Shown here one piece after another: positions 1-10,500 of a DNA stretch of 64,000 nucleotides (within the stretch, counting starts at the first letter, position 1; each line of letters begins with the position of its first letter). Location of the stretch: positions 1 to 64,000 of the forward strand of contig JBBPSI010000046.1 of assembly GCA_038093515.1 (NCBI GenBank), read 5' to 3'. The notes under the pieces were generated by a model. It was given only the letters and a program-made list of their open reading frames with translations. It ran no database searches and had not been told where the DNA came from. The stretch comes from Butyriboletus loyo. Taxonomy: Eukaryota; Basidiomycota; Agaricomycetes; Boletales; Boletaceae. The position numbers and the translations under genes were made by a program.

Positions 1-2
1 CC

Positions 3-3000
3 GATGAAGAACAAGACCAAATCCGTAATTTTGTGGAAAAAGAATTAAAGAAGGGTTACATCAGACCGTCGAAATCACCACAGATGGCCCCTGTGTTCTT
101 TATTCCCAAGAAAACAGGAGAAAAGTGATTGGTCATGGACTATCGATATTTAAATGATGGAACCATTAAAAATGGTTACCCGTTACCCCTTATCCCGCAG
201 TTGATCAATACACTTAAAGGCGCCGATATCTTTACTGCACTGGATCTCCGATGGGGATTTAATAACATCCATATTAAAGAAGGAGATGAGTGGAAAGCCG
301 CATTTGTAACGCCAATTGGAGCTTATGAACCCACCGTTATGTACTTTGGGCTTACCAACTCCCCGCCTACCTTCCAAAATATGATGAACAATATTTTCAA
401 CGACATGTATGCTTGCGTCATTATTTATATCGACGACGTTATGATATTCACAAAAGGGAAAACAAGGGCAGAGCATGAGGAAAAAGTAAAAGAAGTACTC
501 CAACGCCTTCGGGAAAATGATCTATATGTAAAACCAGAAAAATGTGTATTCTCTGCGGACAAGGTGGACTTTTTAGGTATGACTGTTTCCAGGAACGGTG
601 TTGAGATGCAGTCGAAGAAGACAGATGCCATCCGAGACTGGCCAACGCCCTCGCGTCTGAAGCAGGTTCAAGCGTTCCTAGGACTATGTAACTATTATCG
701 AAGATTCATCGAGGGCTTTTCAGAGATTGCCCGACCCCTTAATAATTTAACGAAAAAGGATACTCCTTTCAAATGGGGTAACGATGAACAAAAGGTGTTT
801 GACACGCTGAAAAAGAAGTTTCACACAGCGCCCCTATTAGCCTACCCAGATCGAAACAAGGAGATGCGGGTAGAAACGGACGCTTCGGATATAGCAGTGG
901 GCGCCGTCCTTTCTGTAAAAGGAATGGATGACCTTTGGCGACCCTGTGCATTTCTTTCCCATTCTTTCGATGCTGCGGAACGGAATTATCCGATTTACGA
1001 TAAAGAACTGCTGGCAGTAATACACGCCTTAGAAGAATGGTGACACTATTTAATCGGCAGAGAAGGGTTCGAGATCTGGACAGATCACAAGAACCTCGAG
1101 TACTGGAAGAAGCCGCAAACGCTTTCGGGGAGACAAGCACGATGGCACGCGCTTCTTCAAGAATTCAATTATTTATTCGTTTACAAACCAGGCTCAACCA
1201 ATGGCAGAGCAGATGCGCTATCGCGTCGAGCAGACCACGGTGAAGCTGTTACGGATCATAATACCAATATTACGGTACTCCCACCGAACCTTTTTCTTAA
1301 TAAAGTTTCTCTTTCTTCTTCCTTTTATGATACCTTACAAAAAGAATCCGAATCGATGCTGCGGAACGGAATTATCCGATTTACGATAAAGAACTGCTGG
1401 CAGTAATACACGCCTTGGAAGAATGGCGACATTATTTAATCGGCAGAGAAGGGTTTGAGATCTGGACAGATCATAAGAACCTTGAGTACTGGAAGAAGCC
1501 GCAAATGCTCTCGGGAAGACAAGCACGATGGCATGCGCTTCTCCAGGAATTCAATTATTTATTCATTTACAAACCAGGCTCAACCAATGGCAGAGCAGAT
1601 GCGTTATCGCGTCGAGCAGACCACGGTGAAGCCGTTACGGACCATAATACCAATATTATGGTACTTCCACCGAACCTTTTCCTTAATAAAGTTTCCCTTT
1701 CTTCTTCCTTTTACGATACATTACAAAAAGAATCCGAAAAACAAAAACAAAAAGAAATACCTGGATTTTATTACGATACAGAACAATCTGTATTTATTAA
1801 CGAAAAGAAAAAAGTCTTCATACCTAAGGCACTTAGAATACAGTTACTTAATATCTGCCACGATTCGCCGATAGCCGGACACTCGGGTCAGGCCCAAACG
1901 GCTCATCTTCTCACACGGCATTTCACATGGCCTGGTGTTACAAAGGACATTAAACAATATGTAGACAGCTGTCAAGTGTGCGCCCTCACAAAGGGTAAGC
2001 AAAAAGCACCAGCAGGAAAACTGTTACCACTTCCCACAGCTAGTCATCCATGGGAAGATATTTCTGTTGATTTTGTTACCGGACTTCCTTCTTCGAACAG
2101 CTTCGATGCCATTTGTATGATAGTGGATCGCTTCTCCAAAGAAGTTGTTTACGTCCCTTGTAAGACAACTACCTCTTCTAAGGAGTTAGCAGTTATTTTT
2201 AGAGACAATGTTTGGTGCGTTCACGGACTCCCTTGTACTATAGTTTCAGATCGTGGACCCCAATTTGTATCAGACTTTACCACGGAGCTTTGCAAGCTCC
2301 TCGGCATTTCCCAGAAGATCTCTATGGCATACCATCCGCAATCTGATGGCCAAACCAAACGGATAAACTGAGAAATGGAACAATATTTATGTACCTATGT
2401 GGCTAAAAAACAAGAAACTTGGGCCAATTGGATCAAAATCGCCCAGTTCAACCATAATAATTCTCTTACTACCGCTACGGGTACAATTCCATTCTCTATC
2501 ACACGTAATTATTATCCTAGAGTCGGATTCGAAAAGTCTTCCAACACGCTAGCTGGAGATTTCGCACGCAATGCCGGGAAAGCACATGCTGAGGTTAAAG
2601 AAGCATTGGAGGAAGCTTGCAAGTGCATGGTATCGCAGGCCGATAATACTCACACAGCGTTGGATTGGTCCTTATCGGATCAAGGCACTCAAACCAAACA
2701 CTGTCGAACTTCAGCTGCCGAGCAGCATGCGGATTCATCCCGTAGTCAACATTTCTTGGGTTAAACCCTACTGAGAAACCCTTCCAGGACAGCCCGTCCT
2801 CCGTCCGGACCCCGTCAATGTCATGGACGAAGGATACTCGGAATTCGAGGTTGATTACATAGTCGCATCACGGATGAAGCGCAGGAAGTTGGAATATTTA
2901 GTGCACTGGAGGGGCTATGACGAAACGGATCGCACGTGGGAACCAGTATCCAATCTGGGAAATTTGCAGGACGTAATCGCGGATTATCACCATGCCCACC

Positions 3001-3119
3001 CTTCCACCCCTCAACCCCTTCGTGGCCTATCACTTTTTGAATTTTCTTCTCTGTTTAAAGAGTACGGTCCTGAGCACGGAACTCCCTATCAAGGAACTCG
3101 CTTGGAATACGAGTCCTAG
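3..3119 (+). pseudogene. Chromovirus pol: RT, RNase H, integrase, chromodomain (broken)
   Basis: RT spans about 3-760 and keeps the YIDD catalytic motif (about 427-438). RNase H follows with TDAS near 877. A stop (TGA 126-128) interrupts RT; TGA 1041-1043 ends the first RNase H copy; the duplication then shifts frame. The second copy restarts near 1353 and runs through the integrase HHCC finger (about 1857-1990) and the core: first Asp near 2070, second in SDRGPQ near 2250. The third catalytic residue, normally Glu in QTER, is Lys here (about 2356). TGA at 2369-2371 follows. Compared with the related copy at 45957, about 85 bases are missing near 2650, shifting frame in the integrase C-terminus. 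The chromodomain (about 2823-3119) is still open and ends with TAG just before the polypurine tract. Confidence 0.92.
967..1738 (+). repeat. 386-bp direct tandem duplication inside RNase H/integrase
   Basis: Bases 967-1352 are repeated at 1353-1738 with a small number of differences. The unit starts in RNase H and ends just before the integrase finger. Because 386 is not a multiple of 3, the second copy is in another frame, which ends the original polyprotein. The first copy has TGG TGA where the second has TGG CGA, so one stop is directly visible as a CGA to TGA change. Confidence 0.93.
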
Positions 3120-3130
3120 GGGGGGGGAGG

Positions 3131-3628
3131 TGTTATAATCATATCTCTTATTACTATCTTTTGCATTTGGACTTCGTCATATTTCTCTTTCAAAGGTCAC
3201 GTGACTTAGTGCACGTGATCGAGGGATTATACATGTGACCACAGGCTGACTAAGCATACGACGTCACAATCCAGAACTGGCCCAGACTCTATGACGTCAA
3301 GCCTCATGTATTTAATCTCCGTTTACTTCTCTTCTTTTTGATCACCATCGACTTCTATTTCCTATCATCATCGACTTGTGACTCCATTCGTATATACATG
3401 TATAGTAACTAGTCTCACGCACTGCTTGGTCTGTGCGCATTCCCTTGTAATATAAAAGGGCTTGTGGTTGCGGCTAGGATTCCCTAGCTTTAACCACTTG
3501 TCTTATTTGCTGGCAACAGTTGAGAGATTAAGGCCTGAGCTATCCTCATTACACCTCGCCAGTACTTGTGTAGCACTGTGACAGTTGCGGAACCCCGTGT
3601 GACTTGATAACATCGTTGTCTCGTAACA
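3131..3628 (+). repeat. 3' LTR of chromovirus (498 bp)
   Basis: It begins TGTTATAATC directly after a G-rich polypurine tract (3120-3130) and ends TCGTAACA, with TG...CA ends. A TATA-like box (aatataaaag) lies near 3449-3458 after the CTGTGCGCAT segment common to this LTR family. The minus-strand solo LTR at 52401-52898 is the same length and about 94 percent identical by eye. Confidence 0.95.
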
Positions 3629-5739
3629 CATAGTCAACACCTTGCTTCAGAATGCATACTTAATCACCTACAAACTATGGAAATGGCAGTTGTTGAGATG
3701 GACATTTTCATTCATATGCCACTTACTTTCTTTATATTAATGGATATGAAAGTATTAGTTTTGTATCTTCCAGGTATAATCAGACCACTTACTTCCTATC
3801 ATATTACATGAAAACAAACATCAGTCTATTAGCCAGACTCTTTCTTAGTGCATTTCAGATTACTTACTCCCTAATGATACCAAAATAGCAATAGACATGA
3901 ACAAATCCATTATTAATGTGCTGATTTGCATGTGTTCCTGTGTGACTTACTCGCTTTGAAATCAAATCTTTGATAAACAGGAACACATATTTTTTGCATT
4001 AGATTACTCACCAGCTATTAATGGAAGAGTAATAGAATAGGTTAACTCAATTTTGTTTTGTTTTGATATACCACTTACACCCTGTTAGTATCATAAAGCA
4101 TGTGAGCCTATCACAACTTCAATGCATAATGTATCACATACTCTCTTGATGGACAGAATTAAACAATCAATCAGTAAGCTCTTTTTTTATTCCATGTAAT
4201 GTTAATTACCTAGCCATCCATCATTCAAGCATAAGAATATTTTCATCCCAATCATTTTGAATGACTCAAATTCTCACCTTTGTGTGTGGAAACCAACTTG
4301 CCAATGCCCCACCCAGATTGAGATTTTGCTTTTGAGCATTCCTGGACTCAGCATAAGGTACCAAGACACTTGATGGTATCAATATACTATGCTTTACACC
4401 CAAAAATGTTTCACTCACTGTCTGACTGCATACTCAATGCAAAGCAGGATATTCTTTTCCTGTGCTGTAACCAACAGCATCTGCAGTGATGCATCATTCA
4501 ATGCAGCTGCAGTCTCTCTCAGCAATGTGTGACATCCTGTGTCAGATGTATCCATGTCTGGAAATATAATTGATACAAGAGAATAGAGATGAGAGCATAT
4601 ATATACAAAATTTCCAGCTTCACATATGCATGTGGGGGGAATATCATCTTGCTCAGATCCTTCCATATATTTCTCTTGGCAAAGATTTCTTCAGCATGCT
4701 CCCTCTGCTTCAGGAGTTGATCTTCTAGAGGCTGATCTAGGTATTTAGGCTGAAATGCCTGTATCACAAGTGCATCCCATTTGGTAAATAGCACAATAAC
4801 TGGCACTAATATCCAAACCAATCAGCTCAGACAGCATTATCATGAAAAATTATCACCTTTTCTGGTGTCACATTCACAGAAGAACCTCTCTTCTGCAACA
4901 GTGATAGCACGATGATGTTGATCCATTGGAATGCAGTACCTGCTTGTATCAAAGTCATCAGGACCTAGTAAAATAGTGCCCATTTACCAGATGGCATGAA
5001 TCCGCCTTTCGAGGAAAGTTGTGCTGGCACGCTCCGTGATGAAGTCCTTCGTCTTGTCGAACTCATCCTCACGACCAGCCTCAAAACCAGCAGAGTCATG
5101 GAAGACAAATTTCCCGTTGCTTTTGAAAACCATCTCATAATTGACATCATGGAGTCCACGCTATGAAACACAAGACAGCTTGCAAAAGCACTGCAAATGA
5201 CATGGATGTAGCCACGACACTCACTTCCCTGGATCCCTGGATCGCAAAGTCAACCTGATCATACGTCAACAGCATTAGCATCCAGTATATCTCAGCTTTA
5301 TCAACCCTACCTTTTCCCCTTGATGGTGGATCTCCGGATCTTCCGTCGCGTTGCATATACTCTGAAGGATGGTCGTCTTGCCGGCATTCGCCCTGCCAAT
5401 GATGAGAATTCTAAATCGTCCAAATTTCTCCATGAGATCCGGGTCAACATGTTGCATGAATGTCTGCATGTCGGCAGCACTCGAGTTATTGGGGTGTGGC
5501 TCGACAGAGGTGGGATCTGTGACCTGTTCCTTGGGCGCATCTGAATCTTTGTGCTGTGTCTCAAGGGCCGGGGAATCGGCGCATTTGGCTTGGGTTAGGA
5601 GAATGTTTGAATCGCTGGGGACTGCGTTGGGTTGCATGTTGAGTGCATCCGAATGCTGGGAACTTGAAGGCGCCTGAGACCAATCTCTACTGGCAATGCC
5701 GGATCGGAGGCGTTGCAATCGTTGTTTTAAAGCCTTCAT
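3629..5739 (-). pseudogene. P-loop GTPase, copy A (interrupted by chromovirus)
   Basis: Start ATG at 5739. Exons by comparison with A': 5739-5311, 5254-5225, 5160-4988, 4939-4857, 4805-4611, 4557-4419, 4341-4278. Single-codon exons follow at 4142-4144, 4079-4081, 4012-4014, 3951-3953, 3868-3870, 3793-3795, 3727-3729 and 3672-3674, then the retrotransposon. The first seven exons have the same lengths as in A'. G-domain motifs are intact: Walker A GRANAGKT in exon 1, DSAG in exon 3, TKWD in exon 5. The donor after exon 5 reads TTTTGT where A' has GTTTGT, so that junction is probably lost. With the insertion and the lost donor this copy is unlikely to make the full protein. The family is common in Agaricomycetes; its cellular role is not known to me. 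Confidence 0.85.
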
Positions 5740-6757
5740 TTCAGGAGTGCCTAAGAAAGATGAGAGATGAATGAAGCACGACTGGAGAGCTTGGGAGGTG
5801 GGTGCGAACGATGGACAACGTGCTGTTGACAGGAAATACCACGCACTACCTAATCAGGCAAAGATGACCCCTTTTGCACATAAGGGTTAACTGTTGGGAC
5901 TGGACGGGCTGGCCAGCCTGGATCAGTCAACTTGACAGAGAGGAAACTCACTTTGTAGTGCGGAAGTGTCGTAGAATTACTCCCTTCAAGAGGAGCGGAT
6001 GATATTGATGTATACATACCTTTGGGGGTGCGTCTCGGACTGCAAAGGGCGCAAAAGGCAAAGGCGAGTGGAAAGCGGTGAGCGTTGGCATGAAACGTGC
6101 GCCGCATCGCGTTCTTCTTTTCTGTATTACTATCTTAGTTGAGCGCACTGGCTGAGCCACTGTTCAGTGAGAAAACTGAACATGTAAATTACATGCCACA
6201 CTCCTCAGAACAGCGGCCCTCCGAAGACCCTGTCTGAATGGCCCAAAGATGCTCGTGCATATACAGTGGGGTTAGTGCAAGAAGGTCAATTTAGATCATC
6301 CCTGGGGTTGGGACACCGTACTAACGTGCCAAACGATCGCGTCGCCGCCACTTGTCCCTCGCGGATGGCTTCCATGTTGTTTCCTTATGTGTAGTAACGA
6401 CAGTGTACGAAAGTTTACTGTTGCACTACTACCAATCCTACTAGCCATTGTCATCCCGAACGACAGCACTCAGCCTTGATCTTACCTACTAAACTGGCAC
6501 ATGAAGGCCTCGGAAGCGCAATGACAAAGACTTCCCTTGCCAGTGGGGGGACGCTCGGTTGCAAGATTTGAAGAAACTTTTAACTATAGTTCAAGCCCGG
6601 GTAACTTCCTATTACATCCATCTCGAACGCCAAGTTCGTCCAATACTTTCGAATCTGACCAGGCGAGTAACTCTACTCCGCCATCAATATCATTCCATCA
6701 TGATAGTCCTAAAAGCCTCTCTCTTTCCTTGGAACGCGACTCGGAAGAATCAGAGCA
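5740..6757. other. Shared upstream region between GTPase A and GH5
   Basis: About 1 kb separates two divergent genes. It is duplicated in the other arm (about 24710-25792). A short open stretch on the minus strand (about 5948-6160) has a counterpart at 25412-25669 and could be an upstream exon or leader, but it has no recognisable domain. I see no other gene. Confidence 0.6.
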
Positions 6758-8696
6758 ATGTCGTCCTCGACGTTCATCGAAAACTTTGTCACCCTCCTTC
6801 GAGCTTTGAACCTGGTCGAGGGATCATACAAACCTTTTCCAAGCGGCCCACTGACAAGCCATAGCACTACAAATCCAATCGAAATTTCCGGCTTCCATGG
6901 CTCCGGCTTCCTGAGTCCTCTAGTCGAGACGACGTTCAATACTTCCGGCACTGGTTTGGACTACAATGCAACGGCATTTCACCCTGCTATGGGTGGCGAA
7001 ATTGGTACAGACACACAATGCTCGGTGGTGCTGTACGACTCCCCACCGCTCACCAACCAAACATTCTGGTCACATGAGTCCACCACAGCAGCTATATACC
7101 GTTATCGAAGGCAACAATCCGTTAACCTAGGCTCATGGTAAATATGGGAAAGCCACCTTCCCGCTCTTTCACATGAGTTTTTCCACTCGACAGGTTCGTA
7201 CAAGAAAATTGGATGTTCCCTTCCCTTTTCACGCGCGCATCAGGACCACGAAGTGCAGAAATAGACATTGCCTCAGGTTGGGGATCCGTTGAAAATGCTC
7301 GCGCTGTACTCGAACGACACTGGAATACGTTCATCAACCAATCGGATTTTGACTACCTCGCAAACATTGGCATCAGCACCGTCCGCCTCCCGATCGGATA
7401 CTGGACGCTCGGACCAACCTTCCTCACGGGCACCCCTTTCGAGCCGTATGCGAGCGTTTACACGAACTCCTTCCTTCGAGTTGTCCGGGCGATCAACATG
7501 GCTGCGCAATCTGGCATCGGTGTGTTAGTGGACCTTCACGGCGCGGTCGGAAGTCAGAACGGGCAACCACACTCTGGTGTATCCGATGGTCAGACGAGGC
7601 TGTTCAACTATTCTGCATACACGGACAAAATCATGGAGGTTCTGATGTTCATGGCGGCCCAGCTTCAAAACGTAACCAACGTTGTCGGCATCGAAGTGCT
7701 GAATGAGCCGAACGATGTACCTGAGCTCTCAGATTTCTGTAAGCATGTGCATGATTCGCGCGCGGTCTGGGACCACTCAGCCTCCGTAACAGACATGAAC
7801 GCGATCACGGCGATCACGGCTATCAGACAAAGGTCCATCCCGGAAGCACCCAATCTTCCGCTCTACATTCATGATGGCTTCAACCTCCAGAAGTAAAGTA
7901 TCTACCTCTCCGCGCGCTCAGATTTCGATGTTGAGGACCACCACTCCTATTTTCTTTTCACGCCTGCGGACGAGTCCGAACCAGCATACCAGCATACCAG
8001 TGATGTCTAAGGATCGATTTCCAGCAATCTTGGGGCGACGGACTCGAGAGACCGCGAAAATCCGGTGATTAACGAATGGTCATGCGCGCCAACTGCTCAG
8101 AGTCTGTCACCCCAGGGTGATCCAGATGAAGCTAGAAAGTAATTCTGTACTGCTCACATGGGCGTTTATAGGAATACGGGTGCTGGGTGGTCGTTTTGGT
8201 GTGCGTCGTACCGTCCCCGCCCCTCTCGTCAACCCTAATCGATTTGACTAGCTTGTAACAAGGAGGGCTGTGGTACAGATCGGGGCTGGTGCTTCAGAGC
8301 CGCCGTCGGGAAGGGCCTCCCAGATACCTTTTTCTTGCATGGAAAACCGCATCCCACCGATCCTGTTGAGCTTCAGCATGTCTGCACTGCAGTGGCCAGC
8401 ATGATCGTACCCTCCCAGTCTGACATTCTCAAAAGGCTCAAGAGTTTCCCCATGCCAGCTCAAGCAAGTAATGGTACCACTCCATGGAACATGACAACCG
8501 TGAACAGTCGTCGGTTCAGGGATACTCGGACGGCTATCAGACTGCCAAGATCTTTATGCAGCACGGGTGGTCGAGACTCGGGTTTGCGGAGCAATACATT
8601 CAAGATAGTCTGAGTGCGATGGGTGGGTTTATTCCTCGAGGGACTGAGGATTGCTATCGCAACGGATTCAAGGTGGGACTAGCGGATGGGGAGGGT
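6758..8696 (+). pseudogene. GH5 exo-beta-1,3-glucanase-like gene, broken
   Basis: The reading frame from ATG 6758 leads into the conserved VNLGSW block at the end of exon 1. An intron (about 7139-7193) is followed by the GH5 core. The acid/base Glu is in VLNEPND (about 7700-7720) and the nucleophile Glu is in NEWSC (about 8073). Three in-frame stops lie after FNLQK, after TSDV and after EARK (about 7894-8140). A frameshift or unresolved intron near 8220 precedes the C-terminal blocks GYSDGYQTAK and GLADGE. The 3' end runs into WD40 sequence at about 8697 with no visible stop of its own. Family role: secreted or wall-bound glucan hydrolase. The first codons lie in inverted repeat arm A and are also found, truncated, at 24709 on the minus strand. 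Confidence 0.85.
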
Positions 8697-10500
8697 GTCA
8701 TCGTTGCTGTTCTGGTGATCAACTCATCACCACCAAGGTTGAGGTGGATTCCCAAAATCTCGCAGTCACTCCCCTTGTATGGTCAAACCATGGACAGCAA
8801 ATCTTTGCCACAACTCACAACAAGACGATCCAGGCATTTGAGGATTCCACTGGGTCGCTACTAGCTGAATCGCAGTCGCACACTGACAGTAACTCCAGCC
8901 TCCGGCAATGTATTGCTCAAGCTGCCAATTGGAAGTTCATCGCTTCCGTCTTAACACATTCCATCTTGTTCTGGGACACTTCAACACTTGCTCGGATCAG
9001 CCCAGACATTGAGGACACTGGAACATTATACTCAATTGCTCTCTCTGCGGACTGTGGCTATGTTGCCACTGGAAGTGGTTATGGGAAAATCATGATTCGC
9101 AATCTCAGCGAAATCCTTCCAGGCTCATATGGCGTTTTCCATCATGATGTAAGAATTTCTGCATTTACGAGGAGCTTGTTGCCCTGTTAAAAGAAATTTC
9201 ACTGACTCCTGCATTCCCACACAAGGAACAACCCACAACAACAAATCCACACCAGTCGGAGAACCACGAAGCCGTCGACGATGATCCACTGGAGGTAAGA
9301 CCTTGGCTGTTTTCTTTTCGACGTTGGTGTTCATGACGCCACCAGACCGAGGTACCGACGAGTGTACCTGCACCCGTATTTGATAATGATGAGGCCTGTA
9401 CTCATTTTACTGGACTCTTACTTTCGTATTGACGTCGCTACAGCCACCATCGCCGGTGTCCAGGCTCCTGAAGTGCCTGATCCAGATGAACATCGTGATA
9501 CTGCCGCGTCATCCGGTGGTATTCCGATCGTTAAAAGGTGGCTGCAGACGGTGCGCAAGAAGGGTGACAAACACCAGAGTTCCCATCAGCCAGGTCACCT
9601 TTCCAGAGATCCCGGTCGGGCTGCGAATCCGCACCCTCGTTCCAATTCACCAGGAATAGGGAATACTGCGAGCCAGAGACCTTCGTGGATGGTCGCAGGT
9701 CAACGTGTGCGAGTCAGTGTTCTCTTCTTTTGTAGACAGCGGTGCACGGTGTGTCTGATGAACCATCTCAGCGAGCGGTCGCAAAACCCGTAGTAAAGGT
9801 TCGTTGATTGTTTTTATCTGGTGCTGTCACTCATCCTGCGTCACAGCCTACGACAAAGACCAAAACTACTAGTAAAAGCCATTCGAACAAGGCCGCCTCC
9901 AGCAGCAGACGAGGTCAGTCTGATGCGAAGAAAGTAGACTCTGTATGCATTTGTCATGACGATAGATTACGTCGTGAACAGTTCACTTTTTGATTAGGGA
10001 CAACCAGCGACCAAGGCGTCTGAGTCCTCGGGCACACCACCGGGAGTTCGTGTCACGGTGCGCATTCACTCTTTCGATTTCGATTGCTAGACTTACGGAG
10101 GAATGCAGCAGCAAGAAGCAGGCGACGCTACTGATTCCGAAGTCGGCCATTCGAACCAGGACGCCTCCGGTAGCAGACAAGGTCATCCAGATCGAAACAA
10201 CACTGGCGCTGTGTGTCTTTTTGGTGACGGTAGATCACAATATGATAGCTCACTTTTGATTAGGAAGAAAACAATCCATCTCAACCATCAACTGGGAGGG
10301 TCTACGCAACTGTGTGTGTACATTTCCTTGGCCTATTCTGTTTGGCTCACAGCGGATCACATCAGCGAGAACCAGGTGGCGGTACTATTTCGGTCACATT
10401 CAGGTTACGGTTACCGGCATGGATTTGGTGTTTTAGCACGGCTACTACCGATGATGGGGCGCATGGACCAGGTGATTCGGGTGTAGATACCAGGGGTGAT
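8697..10500 (+). pseudogene. WD40-repeat protein, copy 1 (5' truncated)
   Basis: The sequence begins within the fourth blade, at the codons for DQLIT shared with copy 2 at about 13540. It continues through the last three WD40 blades to a donor at 9149. Tail exons follow from 9236. The start and first half of the propeller are missing; instead the reading frame is joined to the GH5 3' end. The tail (9440-10500) is almost identical to copy 2. Without a promoter of its own it is probably not functional, unless it is made as a GH5-WD40 read-through product. Confidence 0.85.

Larger units (their letters stand above)
1..3628 (+). mobile_element. Ty3/gypsy chromovirus, 3' half, degenerate
   Basis: This is the 3' half of a chromodomain-bearing Ty3/gypsy retrotransposon. 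The window starts inside reverse transcriptase. Domain order is RT, RNase H, integrase, chromodomain, polypurine tract, 3' LTR, which is the chromovirus order. The 5' LTR, gag and protease are outside the window. The copy is dead: it has in-frame stops, a 386-bp internal tandem duplication, and a deletion in the integrase C-terminus. The LTR end at 3628 abuts an intron of GTPase copy A, so the element inserted into that gene. Confidence 0.95.
3629..6795. repeat. Inverted repeat arm A (about 3.2 kb)
   Basis: The reverse complement of this stretch matches 24675-27931 with scattered substitutions and small indels. The arm carries GTPase copy A, its upstream region and the first codons of the GH5 gene. 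It ends near 6795, where the GH5 coding sequence continues on this side only. The left end is cut by the chromovirus LTR. By eye, introns differ by about 5 percent between the arms. Confidence 0.93.

Noticed and set aside
9362..9793. Separate small gene within the WD40 tail.
   Set aside because: It aligns with tail exon 5 of copies 2 and 3, so it belongs to the WD40 gene.
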